This document shows positions 25,522-34,991 of a DNA stretch of 64,000 nucleotides, piece after piece. Position 1 is the first letter of the stretch. Each line of letters begins with the position of its first letter. The stretch comes from Acinetobacter marinus (GTDB taxonomy: Bacteria; Pseudomonadota; Gammaproteobacteria; Pseudomonadales; Moraxellaceae), in NCBI RefSeq assembly GCF_900096915.1, contig NZ_FMYK01000004.1, positions 62,001-126,000 of the forward strand. Reading direction: 5' to 3'. The translations under genes were made by a program, and so were the position numbers. The notes beneath the pieces were generated by a model. It worked only from the letters and a program-made list of their open reading frames with translations. It was not told the origin of the DNA and did no database searches.

Positions 25522-27108
25522 TTATTGCTGATGATGCGCTGTGATTGTGCTGACACGTTTCATCCAAGCAAAAAGCTCCTCTAAATCATAATCGCCACCA
25601 TGACCTTGCGCCCACGGCACTTCAAAATCCACCGATTTTCCTGAGTTCTCTAGTTTCGTTGCCAAAATCACAGGGATCGCCAGCGAGGTATCGGCATCTT
25701 TTGCGCCTTGTCGAATGCGCCAGTGCACAGCAGTCTGTGCATCAGGCTGGTCGATATACGCCATTGGATTCATGAGCTGAATGGTTTGTGCATCTGCCAT
25801 CTGTGCATCACTTTTTTGATTATGTTGCATTGCGTAGACGGTAAAGTGACGTTGATCAATCGAAGCTGTGCCAAAGAGTTGATTTTCACCGCTGGATAAA
25901 TCGAGGGCATCAAAGGCAGGTGGCGTTTTTTGCCGTCCCATATAGTTGCTTAGATATTTTTGGTAATCCTTGAGCACGACCGTTGAGCCACTTTTTTCAA
26001 AGCCCATATCGGTGGTGATGTTGGCGCCTTGCTGATATGCCTTTTGTGCGGATTGTTGCACATAAGACTGTACTAGTTTTAAAAATGTGCCTTGACCATC
26101 TTGCCCAAGGATCAACGGTTGCTTAAATGTGGTATGTAATTTGAGCTGATTTAAATAGTCAGGAAACTGTGCTTTGAGGTCATTGGAAACCTGTTGTTCA
26201 GCAGTGCTTAGAGTGCCTGGGGTGAGTTTGCGCTCTACCTTGTAATCGAGCATGTTGATCGACATCTTTTTATAGGCATTGATACCATTAAACTGCCATT
26301 CATACGCCGCATCGGCATGTTCCAAAATGGTAATCGGACAGTAGGCGGAGACAGCAAAAATACGGTCACTGCCTTTCGCTGCGCCAAGTGCTTCCAGATA
26401 AGGTGCATAATCTTTGCTATCGCCACTGGCGCCAAGTAATGCGGACAGTGCGCCACCTGCACTGGTACCATTGGAGATCACTTGCCAACCATTACCAAGC
26501 ATCACATCATCATTAAAACGTAAATAACGTACTGCGGCTTTTAAGTCGACAATCGCAGCAGGGGCTTTGCCTGTGTATTGACCGTTGCTTTGTAGAGTGC
26601 GACCACGTGCGCCCGCAGAGGCGACGATAAAACCATGTGCCAAGGCTTGTGCGACGGTTGAGGCTTTGCCTGCATCAGGACCTTGCTCACTCGGTTTTGC
26701 GGTTGCTGGCTTAGCAGGCATATAACCGCCGACTTGATTGGGGAAAAATATTGGTGCTGTTTGAGCATTAAAGCCATTGATACTTTGCCCTTGGAAATAG
26801 GCTTTAGGAATATAGATATTCATGACTTGATAATCAGGTTCGACAGGCTTGCGCACATAGGAAATATTTTCATAGGCACGCACTTGGATATTTTTCCCAT
26901 CAACTTCAAGCGTTTGAGTGGTATATTTGCTTGAGTCAAAACGTAGCACATCGGTGCTTTTTGATGATTGTTGGCTGGACTGTGGCGATGAGGTCTTGAT
27001 GTTGGCTGTCTCATGTATCGTGCTTTGGCACGCACTGCCAAGCAGTGCCGTACTCAAGCAGAGTAGACTCAGTTTGAACGGGATCGGATGTTTTTGGTGA
27101 GATGTCAT
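25522..27108 (-). CDS. Secreted subtype B tannase-like esterase
   Basis: A 528-residue alpha/beta hydrolase. Several blocks match what I recall of Lactobacillus TanLp1: NGTSAGGA, FAVSAYCPI...LEHADAAYEWQFNGIN, HWRIRQGAKDADTS and GHGGDYDLEELFAW. The implied triad is S216, D471 and H503, with the same 32-residue Asp-His spacing as in TanLp1. Such enzymes cleave gallate and related phenolic esters. Unlike TanLp1 it starts with a signal sequence ending GSAC at Cys27; Gly at -3 makes the lipobox atypical. A Ser/Gln-rich linker (about 28-52) follows. Substrate not proven. Confidence 0.82.
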   Translation of the reverse strand: MTSHQKHPIPFKLSLLCLSTALLGSACQSTIHETANIKTSSPQSSQQSSKSTDVLRFDSSKYTTQTLEVDGKNIQVRAYENISYVRKPVEPDYQVMNIYIPKAYFQGQSINGFNAQTAPIFFPNQVGGYMPAKPATAKPSEQGPDAGKASTVAQALAHGFIVASAGARGRTLQSNGQYTGKAPAAIVDLKAAVRYLRFNDDVMLGNGWQVISNGTSAGGALSALLGASGDSKDYAPYLEALGAAKGSDRIFAVSAYCPITILEHADAAYEWQFNGINAYKKMSINMLDYKVERKLTPGTLSTAEQQVSNDLKAQFPDYLNQLKLHTTFKQPLILGQDGQGTFLKLVQSYVQQSAQKAYQQGANITTDMGFEKSGSTVVLKDYQKYLSNYMGRQKTPPAFDALDLSSGENQLFGTASIDQRHFTVYAMQHNQKSDAQMADAQTIQLMNPMAYIDQPDAQTAVHWRIRQGAKDADTSLAIPVILATKLENSGKSVDFEVPWAQGHGGDYDLEELFAWMKRVSTITAHHQQ

Positions 27109-27156
27109 AGGTGCTCTCTTTCTATGGCAATTTTCTATGGTAGTGCTAAGAAGTAC

Positions 27157-27762
27157 TTAAGCGCTACAATCTGTGGTGACTCGATCAACTAGGGTGAGAT
27201 ACCAGCGCTGATTGATCCAAGTAAAATAACCAATAAAATCAGATTGCGTTTGTACAAGGCGGATACTATTGGCTTCGATATTATTGATTTGTGATTGAGA
27301 CTCAGGGGGATAAGATGCACCTTCATTATGCATGTAGAAATCCTGAATGTCTGAGGGCAATGGATAATGCAGTTGTTTGCTCATAAATAATCCATGATCA
27401 GACCAAGCGATGTTGTCACAGTCGTACTCTACATAACCTTCTTGTAAGGGGCGTGTCGTGGCTTGAACACTCAGAATAGTTTGCGTAATTGACCACTCTT
27501 TCAGTTTTTCTTCTGAGATCTGAGGCACGATCGTGAAGGTGTTGGGTACACCGATGCGATATACATCAATAATGCCATACGGCGGATAAATCATTTGCCG
27601 ATTGATTGCGGCAATATCGCCTTGTGATGCTAGTTGAATAAACTGTGAAACCGTCTGTTTGAATAAGCGCTCTTTTTGAGATTCGGTTTCAGCAGCGTTG
27701 GCATGCCCGATCAGCAAGGGGGCGACTAAGGCAGTGAATAGGGCGAAGTGAGATAATTTCAT
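27157..27762 (-). CDS. Secreted protein of unknown function
   Basis: The start at the ATG complementary to 27760-27762 is fixed by AGGGAG seven bases upstream and by a clear signal peptide (MKLSHFALFTALVAPLLIGHANA-AE). The frame stays open far upstream, but that part is antisense-frame noise over kefC. The mature protein (about 177 residues) has only two cysteines (DCDN, TTDC) and no family I recognise. It follows the antiporter gene by 22 bases and is probably co-transcribed with it. Confidence 0.72.
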   Translation of the reverse strand: MKLSHFALFTALVAPLLIGHANAAETESQKERLFKQTVSQFIQLASQGDIAAINRQMIYPPYGIIDVYRIGVPNTFTIVPQISEEKLKEWSITQTILSVQATTRPLQEGYVEYDCDNIAWSDHGLFMSKQLHYPLPSDIQDFYMHNEGASYPPESQSQINNIEANSIRLVQTQSDFIGYFTWINQRWYLTLVDRVTTDCSA

Positions 27763-27784
27763 CGGCACTCCCTTGCCAAGTTCC

Positions 27785-29611
27785 CTAATCATTTTGCGTT
27801 GTCGTTGATGTGTCATTGAGGATTTTGGCATCTTGTTGCGGTTGTACCAATGGCGCAGTGGGGCGAGGTTTGCGCTGGGTATATTGCATGCCGACCCCAG
27901 CATAGACATCATCGGCAGCCACTTCTGTTTCAAAACGGACTCGATCACGCTCACGGATGTTGTCACTAATTTCGGCGACATCTCGTTCATCGACACCAAG
28001 CTCCGTGAGTACCGCTTCGCCAAAGCGCATTGCAGATTCAAAGGTTTCCCGCATGATGAAATCGACATTTTGCTTGACCAGATGTAAGCCATGTTCACGG
28101 TCATAGGCGCGGACCAGTAATTTTGACAATGGAAATTCATGTTGGACAAGATCGACAATTTTATTGGTGGCGTCTTTATCATCAACACAGACCACAATCG
28201 CTTCAGCCGTCTCTGCACCTGAGGCATGCAAAATATCCAGCCGAGTGCCATCACCATAGTAAATTTTAAAGCCAAATTTTTCTGCGCTTTGGATCATGTT
28301 AATGTCGGTATCGATAATGGTCACATCCACGCCACGAGCCAAGAGCAGTTGACTGGTGACCTGACCGAATCGCCCAAAGCCGATCACCAACACACTACCC
28401 GATAATCCGTCCGCAACAGTCACCCCATCTAAAGATTGCTCATCTTTATTCACGGTAAAGCGCTTGAATGCAATGCTGAGGATCGGGGTGAGTACCATCG
28501 ACAAGACCACGATGGCAGTCATATTGGATTGTACAGTGGCGTCAATCACTTTGGCGCTGGCAGCTGCAGCAAACAGTACGAAAGCAAACTCACCGCCTTG
28601 CGCCATGATCAAGGCACGATCCAGCGCATCATAATGGTTAGATTTGGTCAGTCTCGCGACGATATAAATCATTAAAGATTTCATCAACATCAGCGCAACT
28701 ACACCACTGACGATCAGTTGCCAGTTTTGTTGTACCACGGCTAAGTTGAGCGACATACCAACGCCCAAGAAAAATAAACCGAGCAAAATGCCACGAAATG
28801 GTTCAATATCCGCTTCGATCTGATGACGGAAGGTTGACTCCGACAATAAAACCCCAGCCAAGAAAGCGCCCATTGCCATGGACAAACCGCTAACTTGCAT
28901 CAGTAGTGCCGCACCAAGCACCACCAATAACGCTGCTGCAGTCATCACCTCACGGGCTTTGGCTGCCGCAAGCAAACGAAACAATGGATTAAGTAACCAA
29001 TAGCCCGCAGCAATTAAACCTGCCACAGCGACCAGCGCAGTGCCAATGTCTTTGAAGCGATCTGCTGTTGTTTCAACGACTTGGATCGGTGACATAAAGG
29101 CCACGAGTGCCAGCAAGGGCACAATCAATAAGTCTTCGAATAGTAAAATCGCAACGATTTTTTGCCCTCGAGGTTGACTAATGTCACCACGGTCGCCAAG
29201 CAATTGCATCACAATCGCCGTTGAGGTCAGCACAAAGCCCGCACCGCCAATGAAAGACACTTGCCAACTAAAGCCAAACATCAAGCCGACCCCTGTCAAA
29301 CCGAACGCCGCCAGACAGATTTGCAAGGAGCCTAAGCCAAAAATCTCACGGCGTAAATTCCACAGGTGTGAGGGTTGCATTTCTAGGCCGATGATAAATA
29401 AATACATCACCACACCCAGCTCAGCGACATGGATAATGGCTTCGGGGTCAGAGAAAAATGCAAATCCAAAAGGACCAATGATCAGCCCCGCAATCAAATA
29501 GCCCAATACAGAGCCAAGCCCAATTTTCTTAAAGATCGGTACGGCGATCACCGCAGCCGCCAGCAACACAACGGGTGAAACTAAACTAAAGGCGTGTGCT
29601 TCGGCACTCAT
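27785..29611 (-). CDS. Kef-type monovalent cation:proton antiporter with RCK domain
   Basis: A 608-residue CPA2 transporter. An N-terminal membrane domain of about 380 residues contains LGYLIAGLIIGPFGF, ELGVVMYLFIIGLEM and the HAELGV region. A cytoplasmic Rossmann RCK/TrkA-N domain follows from about residue 405 (SVLVIGFGRFGQVTSQLLL, IDTDINMIQSA, YYGDGTRLDIL). The C-terminal tail is polar and carries no recognised regulatory site. It is of the KefB/KefC class, which exchange K+ for H+ and in E. coli respond to glutathione adducts; no KefF/KefG partner gene is adjacent, so regulation may differ. Confidence 0.92.
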   Translation of the reverse strand: MSAEAHAFSLVSPVVLLAAAVIAVPIFKKIGLGSVLGYLIAGLIIGPFGFAFFSDPEAIIHVAELGVVMYLFIIGLEMQPSHLWNLRREIFGLGSLQICLAAFGLTGVGLMFGFSWQVSFIGGAGFVLTSTAIVMQLLGDRGDISQPRGQKIVAILLFEDLLIVPLLALVAFMSPIQVVETTADRFKDIGTALVAVAGLIAAGYWLLNPLFRLLAAAKAREVMTAAALLVVLGAALLMQVSGLSMAMGAFLAGVLLSESTFRHQIEADIEPFRGILLGLFFLGVGMSLNLAVVQQNWQLIVSGVVALMLMKSLMIYIVARLTKSNHYDALDRALIMAQGGEFAFVLFAAAASAKVIDATVQSNMTAIVVLSMVLTPILSIAFKRFTVNKDEQSLDGVTVADGLSGSVLVIGFGRFGQVTSQLLLARGVDVTIIDTDINMIQSAEKFGFKIYYGDGTRLDILHASGAETAEAIVVCVDDKDATNKIVDLVQHEFPLSKLLVRAYDREHGLHLVKQNVDFIMRETFESAMRFGEAVLTELGVDERDVAEISDNIRERDRVRFETEVAADDVYAGVGMQYTQRKPRPTAPLVQPQQDAKILNDTSTTTQND

Positions 29612-29771
29612 AGGGATGATTCCATTTCAATTTTGCTTTGTATGCAGTGTAATCTGAAGCGGATATGATGCACAACCTGAATCAAATATGTCGCATAGAT
29701 CACAGCGTTTTCTATTGATTGGTATGTTTCAGTGATGCGCTTTGGTCTGGCTCATTTTTCTAAAAATCGAC

Positions 29772-29799
29772 TTGACCGAAATCACAAAATCGCTAAAAT
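29772..29799 (+). promoter_or_regulatory. Promoter of tRNA-Thr
   Basis: TTGACC (29772-29777) and TAAAAT (29794-29799) are 16 bases apart and about 50 bases before the tRNA. Confidence 0.7.
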
Positions 29800-29850
29800 G
29801 CACCGCACAATAATGAATATGTTTTAAATATTAAACATATCGTTCACGAT

Positions 29851-29926
<76 letters not shown>

Positions 29927-30147
29927 TTTCTTTATTTCCTTTTATATTCAAAAAACTTTTTTAAAAGCGATTCCCAAAAGTTGTCTTTATAGTTGTTTTT
30001 TCAAATTACTATCCATTTTTTAAATCATGGTTTGCATCAATTTTACGATGCACTTAGGACTGTTCCGTCAATTGCAAGTCTGCGCAAGCGGGTGATTTTC
30101 TGTTAAACTTAACGGTTTGTTACAGTTAATTTTAGCGAGCGATTTGC

Positions 30148-33100
30148 ATGTCTAATCCTGCACTACAGGCTTCACCTCAAACTGCGATTTTAAAAGAACT
30201 TCTTGCCAAGCGTATTCTCATTATTGACGGTGCGATGGGGACGATGATTCAGCGCCATAAGCTCGAAGAAGAAGACTATCGTGGTGAGCGTTTTGCAGAC
30301 TGGGCATCTGACCTCAAAGGCAATAATGATTTATTAGTCCTGACCCAACCGCAGATTATCCAGGGCATTCATGAAGCGTACCTCGATGCAGGTGCAGACA
30401 TTATCGAAACCAATAGCTTTAACGGTACACGAGTTTCCATGTCGGATTATCACATGGAAGACCTCGTCCCTGAGATTAACCGTGAAGCGGCTCGTCTTGC
30501 TAAAGCTGCCTGTGAAAAATATTCCACACCTGATAAGCCTCGTTTCGTCGCTGGGGTACTTGGACCGACATCACGTACCTGTTCGATTTCGCCGAACGTC
30601 AATGATCCTGCATTTCGTAATATCACCTTTGATGAGTTAAAAGAAAACTATATCGAAGCGACCCATGCTTTAATCGAAGGCGGTGCGGATATTATCCTGA
30701 TCGAAACTGTGTTCGATACCTTGAACTGTAAAGCGGCGATCTTTGCGGTCAAAGAGGTGTTTAAGCAAATTGGTCGTGAGCTCCCGATGATGATTTCGGG
30801 GACAATTACCGATGCATCTGGACGTACTTTGACAGGTCAAACGGCGGAAGCCTTTTGGAACTCGGTGCGTCATGGCAACTTATTATCCATCGGTTTTAAC
30901 TGTGCGCTCGGTGCAGATGCAATGCGTCCACACATCAAGACCATTGCAGATGTGGCGGATACGTTTGTCTCCGCGCACCCGAATGCAGGCTTGCCGAATG
31001 CCTTTGGTGAGTATGATGAAACGCCAGAGCAGACCGCCGCATTCTTAAAAGAATTTGCCGAAAGTGGTTTGATCAATATCACAGGCGGTTGCTGCGGGAC
31101 GACACCTGACCATATCCGTGCGATTGCCAATGCGGTTGAAGGCATTGCGCCTCGCAAAATCCCAGACATCAAACCTGCATGTCGCTTGAGTGGTTTAGAG
31201 CCATTTAATATTTATGATGATTCATTATTCGTCAATGTCGGTGAGCGAACCAACGTTACAGGCTCGAAGAAATTTTTACGTTTAATCCGTGAGGAAAACT
31301 TTGCTGAAGCACTCGAAGTGGCACAGCAACAAGTCGAATCGGGTGCACAGATCATCGACATCAACATGGATGAGGGGATGCTCGATTCAGAAAATGCCAT
31401 GGTGCATTTTCTCAATTTGGTTGCTTCAGAACCTGAAATTTCACGTGTACCGATCATGATTGACTCCTCGAAGTGGGAAATCATCGAAGCAGGTTTGAAG
31501 TGCGTACAAGGCAAGGCCGTCGTCAACTCGATCTCGTTAAAAGAAGGCTATGACGAGTTTGTGGAAAAGGCACGTCTATGCCGTCAGTATGGTGCGGCAA
31601 TCATTGTCATGGCATTTGATGAAGATGGTCAGGCAGACACGGCACAGCGTAAAAAAGAAATTTGTCAGCGTTCTTATGAGGTCTTGGTCAATGATGTGGG
31701 CTTCCCATCGGAAGATATTATTTTTGACCCGAACGTGTTTGCAGTCGCAACAGGGATTGAAGAACACAATAATTACGCCGTGGACTTTATCGAGGCCACA
31801 GGTTGGATTAAACAAAACCTACCGAATGCGATGATCTCAGGCGGTGTGTCGAACGTATCGTTCTCATTCCGTGGTAATGAGCCTGTGCGTGAGGCGATTC
31901 ACTCGGTGTTCTTGTACTATGCCATCAAGCAAGGCATGACCATGGGCATTGTGAATGCTGGTCAAATGGCAATCTATGATGAAATTTCCCCTGAGCTTAA
32001 AGATGCAGTTGAAGATGTCATTCTCAACCAAAATCAGGGCGGCTCTTCACATGAAAATCAGGGACAAGCTGCGACTGAAAAACTGCTTGAAGTGGCGGAA
32101 AAATATCGTGGACAGGGCGGTGCCGCCAAAGAAGCAGAAAATCTGGAATGGCGTAATCAACCTGTCGAAAAGCGCCTTGAATATGCACTGGTCAAAGGCA
32201 TTACCAGCTTTATTGATGAAGATACCGAAGAGGCACGCCTGAAATCTAAACGTCCACTTGATGTGATCGAAGGACCACTCATGGACGGCATGAATGTGGT
32301 CGGCGATCTTTTCGGCTCGGGCAAAATGTTCCTCCCGCAAGTGGTGAAATCGGCACGTGTCATGAAACAAGCAGTGGCATGGCTGAATCCGTACATCGAA
32401 GCAGAAAAAGAAGAAGGGCAGTCCAAAGGGAAAGTGCTGATGGCGACAGTCAAAGGTGACGTGCACGATATTGGTAAAAATATCGTTGGCGTGGTCTTGG
32501 GTTGTAATGGCTATGACATTGTTGACCTCGGTGTGATGGTGCCTGCGGAGAAAATCCTACAAACGGCGATTGATGAGAAATGTGACATCATCGGCTTGTC
32601 AGGCTTGATCACGCCAAGTTTGGATGAAATGGTTTTCGTTGCCAAAGAAATGCAACGCAAAGACTTTCATTTGCCATTATTGATCGGTGGTGCAACCACG
32701 TCTAAAGCACATACCGCAGTGAAGATTGAACCACAATATCAAAATGATGCAGTGATTTACGTGGCGGATGCTTCTCGTGCCGTTGGTGTGGCAACGACAT
32801 TACTTTCTAAAGAAATGCGCGGTGCATATATCGAGGAACAACGCCAAGAATATGCAAAAATCCGTGAACGCCTTGCCAACAAACAACCGAAAGCTGCCAA
32901 ACTGTCTTATGCAGAATCGGTAGACAATGGCTTGAAGGTTGAATGGGATGCATATGTACCGCCGAAGCCAAACTTCGTTGGACAGCAGATCATTACTAAT
33001 TATCCATTAGAAAAATTGGTACCGTATTTCGATTGGACACCGTTCTTTATTTCATGGAGTCTTGCAGGGAAATTCCCGAAAATTCTACAAGATGAAGTGG

Positions 33101-33873
33101 TTGGTGAAGCAGCAACTGACTTGTACAATCAAGCGCAAAGCATGCTCAAAGACATCATTGAGAATAAACGCTTTGATGCACGTGCGGTATTTGGCATTCA
33201 CCCTGCAAAACGCACTGGCAAAGATACCGTATCGGTCTATGATGAAGCGGGCAATGTTACGCACCGCTTTGAACATCTGCGTCAGCAGTCGGATAAGGTA
33301 ACTGGTAAACCGAACTTGTCTTTGGCGGATTTTATTAGCACCTCTGATCAGCAAACCGATCATTTGGGTGGCTTTACCGTGTCGGTCTTCGGTGTGGAAG
33401 AGATGGCAAATGAATACAAAGCCAAAGGTGATGATTATTCGGCGATTCTAGCGCAGTCTTTGGGTGATCGTTTTGCTGAAGCCTTTGCTGAGCATCTGCA
33501 TGAATTGATTCGTAAAGAGTATTGGGGCTATCAAGCAGATGAAAATCTTGATAATGAGGCCTTGATCAAAGAAAAATACGTTGGCATTCGTCCTGCGCCT
33601 GGCTATCCTGCATGCCCTGAACATTCGGAAAAAGCGGTGCTATTTGATTGGTTAGATTCGACGAATCAGATCGGCACGCAACTGACCGAACACTTCGCCA
33701 TGATTCCGCCGTCGAGTGTGAGTGGATTCTATTACTCACATAAGCAGAGTGAATACTTTAATGTCGGTAAAATTTCGCAAGATCAGCTAGAGGATTATGC
33801 CGAGCGTAAAGGTTGGACGTTGGATGAAGCGAAGCGGTGGTTAGGTCCGAATTTGGATGATTCGGTTTCTTGA
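30148..33873 (+). CDS. metH: Cobalamin-dependent methionine synthase
   Basis: A full-length 1241-residue MetH with four modules. The homocysteine domain has zinc ligands C252 (NCALGAD) and C315-C316 (GGCCGTTPDH). The pterin domain starts around VGERTNVTGSKKF (about 365). The cobalamin domain has H773 in GDVHDIGKNIVG. The AdoMet reactivation domain at the C-terminus includes RPAPGYPACPEHSEK. It transfers methyl from 5-methyl-THF to homocysteine. I see no cobalamin riboswitch in the 221 bases between the tRNA and metH. A repeat element follows the stop. Confidence 0.98.
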   Translation: MSNPALQASPQTAILKELLAKRILIIDGAMGTMIQRHKLEEEDYRGERFADWASDLKGNNDLLVLTQPQIIQGIHEAYLDAGADIIETNSFNGTRVSMSDYHMEDLVPEINREAARLAKAACEKYSTPDKPRFVAGVLGPTSRTCSISPNVNDPAFRNITFDELKENYIEATHALIEGGADIILIETVFDTLNCKAAIFAVKEVFKQIGRELPMMISGTITDASGRTLTGQTAEAFWNSVRHGNLLSIGFNCALGADAMRPHIKTIADVADTFVSAHPNAGLPNAFGEYDETPEQTAAFLKEFAESGLINITGGCCGTTPDHIRAIANAVEGIAPRKIPDIKPACRLSGLEPFNIYDDSLFVNVGERTNVTGSKKFLRLIREENFAEALEVAQQQVESGAQIIDINMDEGMLDSENAMVHFLNLVASEPEISRVPIMIDSSKWEIIEAGLKCVQGKAVVNSISLKEGYDEFVEKARLCRQYGAAIIVMAFDEDGQADTAQRKKEICQRSYEVLVNDVGFPSEDIIFDPNVFAVATGIEEHNNYAVDFIEATGWIKQNLPNAMISGGVSNVSFSFRGNEPVREAIHSVFLYYAIKQGMTMGIVNAGQMAIYDEISPELKDAVEDVILNQNQGGSSHENQGQAATEKLLEVAEKYRGQGGAAKEAENLEWRNQPVEKRLEYALVKGITSFIDEDTEEARLKSKRPLDVIEGPLMDGMNVVGDLFGSGKMFLPQVVKSARVMKQAVAWLNPYIEAEKEEGQSKGKVLMATVKGDVHDIGKNIVGVVLGCNGYDIVDLGVMVPAEKILQTAIDEKCDIIGLSGLITPSLDEMVFVAKEMQRKDFHLPLLIGGATTSKAHTAVKIEPQYQNDAVIYVADASRAVGVATTLLSKEMRGAYIEEQRQEYAKIRERLANKQPKAAKLSYAESVDNGLKVEWDAYVPPKPNFVGQQIITNYPLEKLVPYFDWTPFFISWSLAGKFPKILQDEVVGEAATDLYNQAQSMLKDIIENKRFDARAVFGIHPAKRTGKDTVSVYDEAGNVTHRFEHLRQQSDKVTGKPNLSLADFISTSDQQTDHLGGFTVSVFGVEEMANEYKAKGDDYSAILAQSLGDRFAEAFAEHLHELIRKEYWGYQADENLDNEALIKEKYVGIRPAPGYPACPEHSEKAVLFDWLDSTNQIGTQLTEHFAMIPPSSVSGFYYSHKQSEYFNVGKISQDQLEDYAERKGWTLDEAKRWLGPNLDDSVS

Positions 33874-33886
33874 TTTTTTAACTCTT

Positions 33887-33989
33887 AGAATCCTCCCCAA
33901 CCCTCCTTTATAAAAGGAGGGGGCTGTCATGTGATTAAATGAGTTGGGAGAACTCCTCCCTTTTTCAAAGGGAGGTTGGGTGGGATTCT
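33887..33989. repeat. Palindromic double-hairpin repeat element, copy B (linked to DUF559 gene)
   Basis: This 103-base element has 23-base inverted ends (33887-33909 and 33967-33989, 19 matches), each starting AGAATCC. Inside are two perfect 9-bp hairpins with 3-base loops: CCCTCCTTT-ATA-AAAGGAGGG and CCTCCCTTT-TTC-AAAGGGAGG. The right end forms the last codons and the stop of the DUF559 gene. The left end is 13 bases past metH, where the hairpins may also act as its transcript end. Confidence 0.8.
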
Positions 33990-34344
33990 AATCTCTGCTG
34001 AACAATTCGGTAAATTTCATGCACTACTGCATCCGTTTCAGCCAAAATCTGTCTATTGCTAAATCGAAGAATTATAAGCCCGAGTTCATTTAAGGCATGA
34101 TCTCGATTTTGATCCGCATCCAACCCCTCAGTTGTGTAGTGCTGACCACCGTCACATTCGATGACTAAATTGGCTATCGGGCAGTAGAAATCTACAATGA
34201 AATTCAAAAGCGGTTTTTGTCGATAAAATGTACACCTAAAATTTGCTTTCGACGCAATCTTGACCAAAGCAACGATTCTGCATCGGTCATATTTTTGCGT
34301 AAATCACGTGAAGCCTGCTTTAATGTTTTTTTATACGGTTGCAT
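33965..34344 (-). pseudogene. DUF559 (Vsr-like endonuclease domain) gene with a frameshift
   Basis: From the ATG complementary to 34342-34344 the frame reads MQPYKKTLKQASRDLRKNMT, DAESLLWSRLRRKQILGVHF, then shifts and stops. The homologous continuation, YRQKPLLNFIVDFYCP...LVIECDGGQHY, is in the next frame. One added base in the run at 34225-34228 would restore a protein of about 126 residues. Conserved DUF559 features are E/DAE-LLW-RLR, IVDFYCP and ECDGGQHY, all of the PD-(D/E)XK-like very-short-patch-repair fold. The C-terminus ESHPTSL is encoded by the repeat element. It is either a pseudogene, a sequencing error or a site of frameshifting. Confidence 0.8.
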
Positions 34345-34410
34345 TGTTTAAGTCACTGTGATTTTTTGTTTAAATTCAAACCAAAATCATTGCAAATCGA
34401 GAATGAGATA

Positions 34411-34983
34411 TTACACAAACGTCCGCTTATATTTTTCATGGGTTTCAATATTACTGAGCTCATCCTTCTCATCCCACACTTGCAACTCCCATGGGAAGTA
34501 AAAATTTGATTTGTTCTTAAAGTAAATATGTAGTCCTCGATAGCCATCTTTATCACGGTAATACCAATTCTTTAATCCATACTTTTCTTGCCATTCATCT
34601 AACTGCTCGCTGATGGCATCGACTTCGGCAGTGTTGACGATGATTCTCGCACCAAAAATATCGTTGAGCCAATTATTCACTGGATATTGGTCTGTATTTT
34701 CTGAAAATCGAGAAATTTTATCGTCAATGCTTTCCAGCGTTTTAACCCGATAATAATATTGCAGTAAAAAACCTGTTTTATTCTTGATCAAATAGTCGTT
34801 GATACTTTCATGCAAATTTAAACGGTATTTGGTGATGTGTGGATAAGGAACACGAGCAATAGTTTTGGACAAATTGACCTTTTCAATACGTCCAGTATCA
34901 AAGTAATCTTGAGAAAAGTCAGCATGAATTTTATTAATGGTTTCAATCATTAACTCTACTTTTTCTAAGGTGTTTTTACTCAT
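34411..34983 (-). CDS. Small RelA/SpoT-domain protein (putative small alarmone synthetase or toxSAS)
   Basis: A 190-residue protein whose residues 77-187 carry RelA/SpoT nucleotidyltransferase motifs. These are R79-x-K81 with S85 and K89, D108-IFGARIIV with R113, G147-YRGLH152, E166-LQV matching EIQ(I/V)R of synthetases, and H182-xx-YK186. There is no HD hydrolase, TGS or ACT domain. The C-terminus ends four residues after the YK motif, so the domain is minimal. The N-terminal 75 residues are helical. It may make (p)ppGpp or act on other nucleotides or tRNA as toxSAS do. AGAGGA precedes the ATG, eight bases after the cold-shock-domain gene. Confidence 0.78.
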   Translation of the reverse strand: MSKNTLEKVELMIETINKIHADFSQDYFDTGRIEKVNLSKTIARVPYPHITKYRLNLHESINDYLIKNKTGFLLQYYYRVKTLESIDDKISRFSENTDQYPVNNWLNDIFGARIIVNTAEVDAISEQLDEWQEKYGLKNWYYRDKDGYRGLHIYFKNKSNFYFPWELQVWDEKDELSNIETHEKYKRTFV

Positions 34984-34991
34984 CGCATCCT

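Noticed and set aside
27763..28275. N-terminal extension of the secreted protein at 27157-27762
   Set aside because: It is the wrong frame of the kefC coding sequence. A ribosome site and signal peptide at 27762 mark the true start.
29927..30147. Cobalamin riboswitch before metH
   Set aside because: I saw no B12-box-like sequence or long structured leader in this gap.
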